Of a stretch of DNA of 64,000 nt, positions 46,466-54,605 are shown in pieces. Each line of letters opens with the position of its first letter. The stretch's first letter is position 1. This stretch comes from CADEED01 sp020442965 (lineage in GTDB: Bacteria; Pseudomonadota; Gammaproteobacteria; Steroidobacterales; Steroidobacteraceae): assembly GCA_041395525.1 (NCBI GenBank), contig JAWLAH010000002.1, positions 62,001 through 126,000 of the forward strand, in the 5' to 3' direction. Made by a program: the position numbers and the translations under genes. Under the pieces are notes generated by a model, which saw only the letters and a list, made by a program, of their open reading frames with translations, did no database searches and had not been told where the DNA came from.

Positions 46466-47059
46466 GTGAAGCGTACCTTCGATGTGATTGTCGCGTTGAG
46501 CAGCCTGTTGCTCTTGGCGCCGGTATTTCTGGCGATAGCGATCTGGGTTCGGCTGGATTCTCATGGCCCGGTTTTCTTTAGACAGGAGAGAGTTGGGCGC
46601 AACGGCCGGTCGTTTCGCATTTGCAAGTTTCGGACGATGCACGTCCAGAGCGAGCGGGCTGGCCCACAAATTACGATTGGTCAGGATGTCAGAATAACCC
46701 AAGCTGGTAAGACTCTGAGAGCTTACAAGGTGGATGAATTGCCACAGCTCTGGAATGTGTTGTGCGGCAACATGAGTCTGGTAGGACCCCGCCCCGAGGT
46801 CCCCGACTACGTTGCGATATATCCACCAGAGATCCGCGATCGCGTATTGTCTGTGCGACCTGGCATTACTGATCCTGCCTCAATTGAATTCTTCGACGAG
46901 GCGGCATTGTTAGCTAACGCTGACGATCCGGAGCGGCACTACCGACAAGTCGTTTTACCTCGAAAACTGTCGGTCTATTGTTCGTACGTCGATAACCATG
47001 GCTTTGTCTCTGACTTACACATCCTGATCAATACGATCTTTCGAATCGCTCGTCATTGA
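46466..47059 (+). CDS. Initiating sugar-phosphate transferase (PHPT, PglC/WbaP C-domain type)
   Basis: 197 residues, the minimal PglC-like size. One N-terminal hydrophobic re-entrant or membrane helix (about 5-28), then KFRTM, the catalytic Asp-Glu in KVDELPQLWNVL and SLVGPRPE. It transfers a sugar-1-phosphate from a UDP-sugar to undecaprenyl phosphate, starting each repeat unit. The RPGITDPASIEF sequence replaces the common RPGITG-W, seen in a subgroup of these enzymes. GTG start. Given its neighbours the substrate may be a 4-amino-4,6-dideoxy-GlcNAc derivative. Confidence 0.88.
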   Translation: MKRTFDVIVALSSLLLLAPVFLAIAIWVRLDSHGPVFFRQERVGRNGRSFRICKFRTMHVQSERAGPQITIGQDVRITQAGKTLRAYKVDELPQLWNVLCGNMSLVGPRPEVPDYVAIYPPEIRDRVLSVRPGITDPASIEFFDEAALLANADDPERHYRQVVLPRKLSVYCSYVDNHGFVSDLHILINTIFRIARH

Positions 47060-47219
47060 CGTTCTGCGGGTGGCGCACACTTGAAAGCCCGCAGCCGTCG
47101 GCCGCTTGCGACGAATGCCCCTTGATGCAAGTCATAGATGCCGGCCCCCGTATCTTGGGTTCGCACGCCACGTTCGCTTCAGACTGCCGACGCCGTCAAC
47201 CATTTCTCCGCCAAGTCGT

Positions 47220-47225
47220 TATAAT
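47220..47225 (+). promoter_or_regulatory. -10 box upstream of the dehydratase gene
   Basis: A perfect TATAAT lies in the 269-base gap between the sugar transferase and dehydratase genes. The -35 region 17 bases upstream is poor. The gap has no convincing gene; short open frames in it overlap each other and lack a Shine-Dalgarno. A separate promoter for the dehydratase-ugd pair is likely. Confidence 0.4.
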
Positions 47226-47328
47226 CTGTCAAATTGTCCCTTCCGCTGCTGGCAATGGGGTGCGCTGGCGGCGGGTGGAATCGTTAACTCGTCGGTTATC
47301 GCGGATGTAACGACTTAAGGGTTTTCTG

Positions 47329-49335
47329 GTGAAATCAGTTCGAAGCGCAGACGCACCCGCGGAAGATCTCAAGCATCGCCTGCTGACCTTGCCGCGCAGC
47401 GGTAAGCGCGTGGTGTTGCTTCTGGTCGATACGGTCCTGCTTGCCGCGGCGCTTTGGTTAGCCGTTTCTTTACGACTTGGGTTGGCGGCTCCGATTGGAG
47501 CACCTTGGCTTATCGCGTTTGCGATTGCCTGGGCCGTCTGTATTCCTGTGTTTGCCTGGATGGGCCTGTACCGCGCGATCACGCGCTTTATCGGGCTGAG
47601 GGCAGCGCTCGGCGTCCTGGCCGGCGCGGGTTCAGCGGCGCTAGCACTGGTGGGGTATGGCCTGCTGGCAGGAAGCTCGCTGGTGCCGATCAGCGCAGCC
47701 TTGATCTTTGTCGCGCTCACCATACTGGCGATTGGCGGCAGTCGCCTTGTAATGCGCGAGATCGCGTCGGCGCCGCTCAGCGTTGCACCGCGGGTGATCA
47801 TCTACGGTGCGGGTGAAGCGGGCGCGCGCTTGGCAACGGCATTGCGTAGTGCGGCGAAATTTCGACCGGTAGCGTTCGTCGACGACAATCCTGCGCTGCG
47901 CGGTCAGATCATGCATGGCCTGAAAGTGCGTCGTCCGGATGATTTGCCCGCACTCGTTCGCAGCGCGGGTGTAACGCAGATATTTCTGGCATTGCCGTCT
48001 GTATCGATAGGCGCTCGTCGGCGAGTGCTGGAGCGCCTCGAAGAACTTGCGGTGCGTGTTCAGACGGTGCCCGACATTAACGAGATCCTTTCGGGTGCGG
48101 CGCGCGTCGAGGACGTACGCGAGGTTGATGTCGCCGATTTGTTAGGCCGTGATGCGGTGCCGCCTAATCAAGGCTTGTTGGATGCCACCATTCGTGGCAA
48201 GACCGTGCTGGTCACTGGCGCTGGCGGCTCTATCGGTTCGGAGCTCTGTCGCCAGATCATTCGGCAAGCCCCGCGGCGTTTGCTGCTGCTGGAAATGTCG
48301 GAGCTGGCGCTCTACGAGATCGAACGGGAATTGCGCAAGTTGGTGGAGGCAGAGAGCCTACACGTCGAGATCGTGCCGTTGCTCGGAAACGCCCATCACA
48401 AGTTCCGCGTGAAAGAGATCTTTCAAACCTTCGGCGTGCAGACGGTCTACCACGCTGCGGCCTATAAGCACGTGCCGATCGTCGAGCAGAATATTGTCGA
48501 GGGGTTGCATAACAACATTTTCAGTACCTGGTTTACCGCGGAAGTCGCGCTTGAGTGCAAGATCGATACCTTTGTGCTGATTTCGACTGACAAAGCCGTC
48601 AACCCAACTAACGTGATGGGCGCTACCAAGCGCTTCGCCGAGATGGTGTTGCAGGGCTTGCAAGAGCGCAGCACGCACACGCGCTTCTGCATGGTGCGAT
48701 TTGGCAACGTGCTGGAGTCCTCTGGTTCAGTCGTGCCACTGTTTCGCGAGCAGATTCGTCGCGGCGGTCCCGTCACGGTGACGCACCCCGATGTCATCCG
48801 CTATTTCATGACGATTCCCGAGGCGGCGCAGCTTGTGATTCAGGCGGGTTCGATGGCGGTTGGCGGTGATGTCTTTGTGCTCGACATGGGCAAGCCTATC
48901 AAGATTGACGACCTGGCGCGGCGGATGATCCAGTTGTCGGGCCTTGAGATCCGCGATGAGGAGCATCCGGATGGCGACATCGAGATTCGTTACACCGGCC
49001 TGCGAGCGGCCGAGAAGCTGTTTGAAGAGCTACTGATCGGCAAAAACGTGACGGGCACGCAGCACCCAATGATCATGCGTGCGGTCGAGCACGCGCTGCC
49101 CTGGGAGCGTACGGCGCAGTATCTTGCGGAGCTGATGACCTGCGCTCGCAAGTTCGATTGTGAAGCCGCTCTGGGTATTCTCGCCGAAGCAGTGGCAGAA
49201 TACCGGCCGGCGCAGTCAGTGGTCGATCTAGTCTGGAATCGAGCAGGCCGGTCGGGCCCGCTGCCGGAGTCGGCCAGTGTCACAGACCTCGCCAGCGCCA
49301 GGCGTCGGCAGACTGATATCAACCCGAGAAGCTGA
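47329..49335 (+). CDS. Membrane-anchored UDP-GlcNAc 4,6-dehydratase (WbpM/PglF/CapD family)
   Basis: 668 residues. Four membrane helices in about 20-140, a first nucleotide-binding domain (VIIYGAGEAGARLATAL) and the catalytic SDR domain starting at residue 295 (VTGAGGSIGSEL). STDKAVNPTNVMGATKR contains the Thr-Asp-Lys and Met-x3-Lys residues used by PglF and WbpM instead of the usual Tyr-x3-Lys. It forms UDP-4-keto-6-deoxy-HexNAc on the cytoplasmic side. GTG start with AAGG eight bases upstream. It is followed by ugd, 10 bases away. Confidence 0.92.
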   Translation: MKSVRSADAPAEDLKHRLLTLPRSGKRVVLLLVDTVLLAAALWLAVSLRLGLAAPIGAPWLIAFAIAWAVCIPVFAWMGLYRAITRFIGLRAALGVLAGAGSAALALVGYGLLAGSSLVPISAALIFVALTILAIGGSRLVMREIASAPLSVAPRVIIYGAGEAGARLATALRSAAKFRPVAFVDDNPALRGQIMHGLKVRRPDDLPALVRSAGVTQIFLALPSVSIGARRRVLERLEELAVRVQTVPDINEILSGAARVEDVREVDVADLLGRDAVPPNQGLLDATIRGKTVLVTGAGGSIGSELCRQIIRQAPRRLLLLEMSELALYEIERELRKLVEAESLHVEIVPLLGNAHHKFRVKEIFQTFGVQTVYHAAAYKHVPIVEQNIVEGLHNNIFSTWFTAEVALECKIDTFVLISTDKAVNPTNVMGATKRFAEMVLQGLQERSTHTRFCMVRFGNVLESSGSVVPLFREQIRRGGPVTVTHPDVIRYFMTIPEAAQLVIQAGSMAVGGDVFVLDMGKPIKIDDLARRMIQLSGLEIRDEEHPDGDIEIRYTGLRAAEKLFEELLIGKNVTGTQHPMIMRAVEHALPWERTAQYLAELMTCARKFDCEAALGILAEAVAEYRPAQSVVDLVWNRAGRSGPLPESASVTDLASARRRQTDINPRS

Positions 49336-49345
49336 GTTTTAGTTC

Positions 49346-50680
49346 ATGCGAATCACAATATTTGGGTCGGGCTATGTCGGCCTCGTGACTGGTGCCTGTT
49401 TTGCTGATGCGGGCAACGATGTGCTGTGCGTCGATGTCGATGCGGGCAAGGTCGAGCGGCTGAAGCAGGGTGAGATTCCAATCCACGAGCCGGGACTCGA
49501 TGACGTCATCAAACGCAACATCGAAGCCGGTCGCATCCACTTCACGACGTCCGCTGAAGAGGGCGTTGCGCACGGCTTGTTCCAGTTGATCGCTGTAGGT
49601 ACGCCGCCCGATGAAGATGGCTCGGCGGACCTCAAATATGTACTGGCGGTCGCGCGTTCGATCGGCGAGCACATGAGTGAGTACAAGATAGTTATCACGA
49701 AGTCGACCGTGCCGGTCGGGACTTGTGACAAGGTTCGCGCGGCGATCGATAGAACGCTCGCTGCGCGGCAGGCGAAGATCGAGTTCGATGTGGTATCGAA
49801 TCCAGAGTTTCTCAAAGAGGGCGCCGCGATCCAGGACTTTATGCGTCCGGATCGCGTCGTGATTGGTACTGATAACCCGCGCGTCGTTGAATTGATGCGC
49901 GCGCTGTATGATCCGTTCACGCGCAATCGTGAGCGTCTGATCGTGATGGATGTACGTTCGTCCGAGCTAACAAAATATGCGGCCAATGCGATGCTCGCAA
50001 CCAAGATCAGCTTCATGAACGAGCTTGCTAACATCGCCGAACGCGTCGGTGCGGATATTGAAAACGTGCGCGTCGGCATCGGCAGCGATCCGCGCATCGG
50101 CTACCAATTCATTTACCCGGGCGTCGGTTATGGTGGCTCCTGCTTTCCGAAGGACGTGCGTGCGCTGATGCGCTCCGCCGAAGCCGTCGGGTATCCGGCG
50201 AAGATTTTGAATGCCGTGGAAGCTGTGAACGAGGCACAGAAGGAATTTCTGTTCGACAAGATACTGACTCACTTCGGTGGCAAGCTGCGCGGCAAAACGT
50301 TCGCGATCTGGGGCTTGGCATTCAAGCCTAAAACGGACGATCTGCGCGAGGCGCCTAGTCGCGTGTTGATCGAAAAGCTGTGGGAGGCGGGCGCCGAAGT
50401 GCGCGCCTACGATTCGGCGGCCATGACCGAGATGCGGCGTATCTACGGCGAGCGTCCCGATCTCACGCTTTGTCCGCAGGCGATGCAGACGCTGAGAGGT
50501 GCGGATGCGTTGGTGATCGTGACCGAGTGGCAGGAGTTCCGCAGCCCGGACTTTGAAGTGTTGCGCAAAGAGCTCAGAGCACCGGTCATATTCGATGGTC
50601 GCAATCTCTACGATCCGGCGACGCTCGCGAATCTGGGTTTTCAATATTACGCCGTGGGGCGCGGCCTGCGGGCGACCTAG
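49346..50680 (+). CDS. ugd: UDP-glucose 6-dehydrogenase
   Basis: 444 residues. Rossmann motif FGSGYVGLVTGACFAD, catalytic Cys266 in GGSCFPKD, and the C-terminal WGLAFKPKTDDLREAPS. It oxidises UDP-glucose to UDP-glucuronate, the substrate for the 4-epimerase encoded at 23.4 kb. It ends the plus-strand run of the polysaccharide locus; the gene after it is on the opposite strand. Confidence 0.94.
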   Translation: MRITIFGSGYVGLVTGACFADAGNDVLCVDVDAGKVERLKQGEIPIHEPGLDDVIKRNIEAGRIHFTTSAEEGVAHGLFQLIAVGTPPDEDGSADLKYVLAVARSIGEHMSEYKIVITKSTVPVGTCDKVRAAIDRTLAARQAKIEFDVVSNPEFLKEGAAIQDFMRPDRVVIGTDNPRVVELMRALYDPFTRNRERLIVMDVRSSELTKYAANAMLATKISFMNELANIAERVGADIENVRVGIGSDPRIGYQFIYPGVGYGGSCFPKDVRALMRSAEAVGYPAKILNAVEAVNEAQKEFLFDKILTHFGGKLRGKTFAIWGLAFKPKTDDLREAPSRVLIEKLWEAGAEVRAYDSAAMTEMRRIYGERPDLTLCPQAMQTLRGADALVIVTEWQEFRSPDFEVLRKELRAPVIFDGRNLYDPATLANLGFQYYAVGRGLRAT

Positions 50681-50789
50681 ATCAGGTTGATAGGCACAGG
50701 ACGACGACCGGTGGCGCCACGCACTGACTGATTGCGCGCTGCGAGAAGACCTGGTCGAGAGAATTCATTGGGTGGGCACCTCATTACCG

Positions 50790-52154
50790 CTAGGCCACCA
50801 TGTTGATGCTCAGGCTCACCCGGTACGAGCCGCGCGCCGCAGCCTCATAGTGCGCCGTTGATTGCATGCTGAGCGATGATTCTGTGGAACGAACGGACCC
50901 AGCATCCGTACCGGGCGCGGCCTCGTTGGTCTGCTCGAGCGATGCTTCGAGCACCTGATCCAGCATTTTTATTGCGCCGTTGGTCGCTGCGCTATCGCCG
51001 TGTGCCGTTGCTTCGCTTGTCAGTTTTGGATCGCTTTCGCCGGGCCAGGTCACCGCGGTGCTTGGATCACCCGCTGTGCTTGTCGCCTCACTTTTGTCTG
51101 TTTCGGCGGGTGGGGGCGCTGTAGCGAGCGCTTCCACAGCGTGGAAAAGCAGATCGAGCTTGAAGCGTGCGCTGAACCCGTCATGGCTGCCCATATTGAC
51201 ATCATCGCTGACTGAGTCGTCAGTGCGTTTTAGACTGATCTCAAGCGCATCGAACAGCTTTGTCAGGAAGTTGCCGATCGCCGTGCCGATTGTGCTCAAT
51301 GGCGGTCGGGAACTCGGTAGTGCAGCGGTGGCTGGCGCAACCGCTGCAGTTGGCGCCGCGGGTACGGCTGGACCTGGCGCCACGGTGGTCGGCGTAAGCA
51401 CAGCAGTCGGTGGTGCCGCGCTCGTTTGCGCTGGTTTGACCAGAGTGTGTGCAGGTGCAGTGACAGTCGGCTTGGGCAGCGTCTTCGCGACGGGCGTCGT
51501 GACCGCGGACGGCGGCGTGGGTGTTGGCGCAGGCGTGCTGGCAGCGGGTGCGTCCGCAGCTGATGTTGCGTTCTGCGCGGGCGACTGTGCCGCGCCTCCA
51601 CTTGTTCGCTCGCGATGGCGTAGCTGCAACGCGAAAGAAGCCAGCTGCGCGGGATCCAATTCCAGTTCGGCGGCAGCGGCGAAAGCCTTCTTGACGTCAC
51701 CGTTGAAGAAGTCGCGTGCGAGCGTTTCCACTTTGTCGACGATCGACTGAATCGCGGCGCGCTCGTCAGCGTTGATGTCGCCCTTGATATGCACTGACAA
51801 TCGGGTCTGGCTCTTGATGGATTGCGCGGCTCGATCACTGTCGTCGCCAGCTTCCGATCTGGTGATCGTGCGCGACGTGAGGCGAATCTTGACGATGTCG
51901 CCTTCCTGCGTGCGAAAGGTCAGGGAAGCCTTGTCCTCGATGGCGCGCCGCACTGCCTGCACGACGAGATCGGTAGCCGCCGCGTCGGCCGCTCGCGTTG
52001 CGGCCTGTTGTTTGACATCGAGGCTAACAATTTTGCTGCTGCTGGCTGCCTGCGGCTGGTCCTCACAAGTTCCGCAGTCTTGTTTGCTGCGGATGGGCGC
52101 AAGTGGCAGCCTGTTGGGCACGAAGGCTGGCAGGTGGGCGCTGATCGAATTCAT
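50790..52154 (-). CDS. Protein of unknown function with Pro/Ala/Thr-rich linker (DUF5610-like N-terminal part)
   Basis: 454 residues. Residues about 60-190 hold a conserved-looking block: TFRTQEGDIVKIRLTSR, then SVHIKGDINADERAAI, then VETLARDFFNGDVKKAFAAA and LASFALQLRH. This resembles DUF5610-type proteins of gammaproteobacteria as I recall them; this is not confirmed. A 100-residue Pro/Ala/Thr/Val low-complexity linker follows (about 195-300), then a C-terminal part with FKLDLLFHAVEAL and SYRVSLSINMVA. No signal peptide or membrane segment. The start has GGGGAA upstream; a TTG twelve codons earlier is less likely. Function unknown. It is convergent with ugd. Confidence 0.75.
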   Translation of the reverse strand: MNSISAHLPAFVPNRLPLAPIRSKQDCGTCEDQPQAASSSKIVSLDVKQQAATRAADAAATDLVVQAVRRAIEDKASLTFRTQEGDIVKIRLTSRTITRSEAGDDSDRAAQSIKSQTRLSVHIKGDINADERAAIQSIVDKVETLARDFFNGDVKKAFAAAAELELDPAQLASFALQLRHRERTSGGAAQSPAQNATSAADAPAASTPAPTPTPPSAVTTPVAKTLPKPTVTAPAHTLVKPAQTSAAPPTAVLTPTTVAPGPAVPAAPTAAVAPATAALPSSRPPLSTIGTAIGNFLTKLFDALEISLKRTDDSVSDDVNMGSHDGFSARFKLDLLFHAVEALATAPPPAETDKSEATSTAGDPSTAVTWPGESDPKLTSEATAHGDSAATNGAIKMLDQVLEASLEQTNEAAPGTDAGSVRSTESSLSMQSTAHYEAAARGSYRVSLSINMVA

Positions 52155-52270
52155 GTGGCATTCCCCGGGCAGGTTGACTATTGCGGTCAACGGCCTGCAA
52201 TACCCATGGCTTTAGTCAAATACTTCCGACGCTCTGGAATTCGTGACGCAGCGCACGACTCGCGTGGACC

Positions 52271-52310
52271 TTGCAGGCACGATATTTCGAAGTATAACAT
52301 TCGTTATAAC
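52271..52310 (+). promoter_or_regulatory. Promoter and dyad operator of the antitoxin-toxin-like pair
   Basis: TTGCAG (52271-52276) and TATAAC (52293-52298) are spaced by 16 bases. The -10 box is part of an imperfect dyad, GTATAAC-ATTC-GTTATAAC (52292-52310), ending 18 bases before the first gene. Such dyads over the -10 box are typical autoregulation sites of antitoxins. Confidence 0.5.
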
Positions 52311-52328
52311 GCTGTTTGGAGCACTCAA

Positions 52329-52553
52329 GTGAAGCTGAAGATTACGACTATTGGAAATTCCGTCGGAGTCATCCTGCCGAAGGAGCTGCTCACTCGCTTG
52401 CGCGTCCAGAAGGGCGATTCGCTCTATGCCGCTGAGATGCCGGATGGCGTCAAGCTCACGCCGTTTGATCCCGAACTCGCGCGGCAGATGGAGGTGGCGG
52501 AGAAGGTCATGCGCAATCGACGCGTGCTGCTGCAGAAACTTGCGGGGAGTTGA
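52329..52553 (+). CDS. AbrB/MazE-like (SpoVT-AbrB domain) antitoxin-type protein
   Basis: 74 residues. The N-terminal swapped-hairpin DNA-binding domain is plain: LKITTIGNSVGVILPKELLTRLRVQKGDSLYAAEMPDGVKLTP, the usual AbrB/MazE pattern. The C-terminal helix (DPELARQMEVAEKVMRNRR) would bind the partner. The GTG start is preceded by GGAG at seven bases. The next gene begins three bases after this stop, so the pair is almost certainly co-translated. The dyad upstream suggests autoregulation. Confidence 0.85.
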   Translation: MKLKITTIGNSVGVILPKELLTRLRVQKGDSLYAAEMPDGVKLTPFDPELARQMEVAEKVMRNRRVLLQKLAGS

Positions 52554-52555
52554 TC

Positions 52556-53032
52556 ATGATCATTTGGCTCGAAAAAGCCTTGGTACTTACTATCCACGAT
52601 CGTCAACTCGCTGAACACGGCGGCAGTTCAGGCGTCCGCGATGACATGCTGTTGCAGTCAGCGCTTGCGCGTCCGGAGCAACGGTTTGGCTACGGTGACT
52701 CAGCGCCAGATCTCGCGGACCTGGCAGCCAGCCTGGCGTTTGGGATCGCCCGTAACCCCCCGTTCGTCGACGGCAACAAGCGCACGGCGGCTGTCGCTTG
52801 CGAAACGTTCATTGCGCTGAATGGTGCGCAACTCGACGCCAATGACTTGGAGCTTTGTCCGCAGTTTCTCGCACTAGCTGAAGGCAAACTGTCAGAGTCC
52901 GATTTCGCTGCCTGGCTGCGTCAGCATCTGCGTGGGGGTCTCACGGGCGCAGTCCACGAGCCGCGTGCCGATCATGTTGTCGCGAAACATGGCGGCAAGA
53001 GCGGTCGCAAACGCGCTGCGGCAGCGCGTTGA
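52556..53032 (+). CDS. Doc/Fic-family protein with His-to-Pro change in the Fic motif
   Basis: 158 residues. The Fic/Doc core is clear: HDRQLAEHGGSSGVRDDMLLQSALARPEQ and the catalytic loop NPPFVDGNKRTA. In Doc and death-on-curing proteins the loop reads H-x-F-x-D-x-N-K-R with an essential His. Here the residue is Pro (codon CCC; CAC would be His), so AMP-transfer or phosphotransfer activity should be lost. The remaining loop residues are intact. A basic tail (KHGGKSGRKRAAAAR) extends beyond Doc length. ATG with GGGGAG upstream; partner of the AbrB-like gene. Confidence 0.85.
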   Translation: MIIWLEKALVLTIHDRQLAEHGGSSGVRDDMLLQSALARPEQRFGYGDSAPDLADLAASLAFGIARNPPFVDGNKRTAAVACETFIALNGAQLDANDLELCPQFLALAEGKLSESDFAAWLRQHLRGGLTGAVHEPRADHVVAKHGGKSGRKRAAAAR

Positions 53033-53183
53033 GAGCTGCGTCGCGCTGACGATCCCCTGCCTCGAACTCGAGCCACGTTGCGATGGAGTGCGCCGTGCGA
53101 TCGAAAATTGAGGCCATCCGATGGGCTGTTGGGGAGCTGGGGAGGCGATGTCGTGACCCGAAAAAAGGTACGATTCAGGCTCT

Positions 53184-54605
53184 ATGCGTTTAGTACCTGT
53201 CATTCTGTCCGGCGGTGCCGGCACTCGCCTGTGGCCTCTTTCGCGAGAGCTGCACCCCAAGCAACTGCTCGCCCTGACGGGTGATCGCACGATGATCCAG
53301 GAGACGGCCGTTCGCACTCGCGGACTGGACGCCGCCGCGCCGGTCATCGTTTGCAACGAACAGCATCGCTTCATGGTTGCCGAGCAACTGCGGCAGCAGG
53401 GCGTCACGCCCGCCGCGATCGTGCTGGAGCCCGCCGGGCGCAATACAGCCCCGGCGATCGCTCTCGCGGCCCACGCAGCCATCAGCAGTCGAGGCGAAGA
53501 CTGTTTGTTGTTAGTGCTACCGGCGGACCACGTGATTCGTGACGTCGCGGCGTTCCAGGCGGCGGTCCAGGCGGCCTTGTCCGCCGCTGAGACTGGCAAG
53601 CTGGTCGCGTTTGGCGTGGTGGCCCATCAGCCTGAGACGGGCTATGGCTATATCCGACGTGGCAGTGGCAAGGGCGATGTCTGGCCGATCGCGGAGTTCA
53701 TCGAGAAGCCGTCGCTCGAGAAAGCAACGCAGTTTGTCCACAGTGGTGACTATTTCTGGAACAGCGGCATGTTTCTGTTCGCTGCCAAGCGCTACCTCGA
53801 TGAGCTCGCCAAACACGCACCGGACATTGCGACGGTCTGTCGTGCGGCCAGCGACGCTGCGCAGCGCGATCTCGATTTCATTCGGGTCGACAGCGCAGCG
53901 TTCGATAAATGCCGCAGCGATTCGATCGACTATGCGGTCATGGAAAAGACAAGCGATGCGGTGATGGTGCCGCTGGACGCGGGTTGGAGCGACGTGGGTT
54001 CATGGTCCTCTTTGCACGATGCGGTAGATCGCGATGCGGCGGGCAACGCCCAGCATGGCGATGTGCTGCTCGAAGACACGACCGGTAGTTATGTATACGC
54101 CGAGAGTCGGCTGGTTGCCGCCATTGGTCTCAAGGACCACGTGATCGTCGAGACCAAGGATGCCGTCATGGTGGCGCCGAAAGATCGCGTGCAGGACGTC
54201 AAGAAGCTGGTCGCACGACTGAAAGATCTCGGGCGCTACGAACATTCGCTGCATCGTGAGGTGCATCGCCCGTGGGGCAGTTACGACAGCATCGAAAGCG
54301 GCGAGCGTTATCAGGTCAAACGTCTGTCGGTGAAACCCGGTGCCATCATGTCGTTGCAGATGCATCATCATCGTGCTGAGCACTGGATCGTGGTATCAGG
54401 CACCGCGCGCATTACCCGTAACGATGAGGTGTTCCTGCTGTCTGAGAATGAATCTACGTACATTCCGATAGGCGCCAGGCATCGCATCGAGAATCCGGGC
54501 AAGTTGCCCTTGCATATGATCGAGGTGCAATCGGGGAGCTATCTCGGCGAGGACGATATCGTAAGATTCGAGGATCGTTACGGCCGTGAGGGCACCAACA
54601 AGTGA
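53184..54605 (+). CDS. manC: Mannose-1-phosphate guanylyltransferase / mannose-6-phosphate isomerase
   Basis: 473 residues, bifunctional type II (ManC/AlgA/XanB). The nucleotidyltransferase signature is LSGGAGTRLWPLSRELHPKQ at residue 9, and FIEKPSLEKA marks the sugar-binding part. The C-terminal cupin (about 355-470) holds HRPWGSY, KPGAIMSLQMHHHRAEHW and the IPIGARHRIENPG isomerase motifs. It makes GDP-mannose from mannose-1-P and GTP, and mannose-6-P from fructose-6-P. It overlaps manB by four bases (GTGA). Pgi in the main locus would supply the fructose-6-P. Confidence 0.93.
   Translation: MRLVPVILSGGAGTRLWPLSRELHPKQLLALTGDRTMIQETAVRTRGLDAAAPVIVCNEQHRFMVAEQLRQQGVTPAAIVLEPAGRNTAPAIALAAHAAISSRGEDCLLLVLPADHVIRDVAAFQAAVQAALSAAETGKLVAFGVVAHQPETGYGYIRRGSGKGDVWPIAEFIEKPSLEKATQFVHSGDYFWNSGMFLFAAKRYLDELAKHAPDIATVCRAASDAAQRDLDFIRVDSAAFDKCRSDSIDYAVMEKTSDAVMVPLDAGWSDVGSWSSLHDAVDRDAAGNAQHGDVLLEDTTGSYVYAESRLVAAIGLKDHVIVETKDAVMVAPKDRVQDVKKLVARLKDLGRYEHSLHREVHRPWGSYDSIESGERYQVKRLSVKPGAIMSLQMHHHRAEHWIVVSGTARITRNDEVFLLSENESTYIPIGARHRIENPGKLPLHMIEVQSGSYLGEDDIVRFEDRYGREGTNK

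Noticed and set aside
47056..47328. Small open frames (up to 84 codons) in the gap before the dehydratase gene
   Set aside because: Several overlap in different frames, none has a ribosome-binding site, and their residue content (many Arg, Cys, Pro) is like non-coding DNA.
50711..50720. Perfect palindrome GTGGCGCCAC after ugd
   Set aside because: Ten-base GC-rich palindromes are frequent by chance in this composition; there is no loop for a hairpin and no neighbouring T-tract or promoter.
50790..52154. Reading the plus strand at 50980-51750 as an Ala/Val/Gly-rich autotransporter-like protein
   Set aside because: This frame is the shadow of the low-complexity linker of the minus-strand gene; it has no signal peptide, no Shine-Dalgarno and no barrel-like end.
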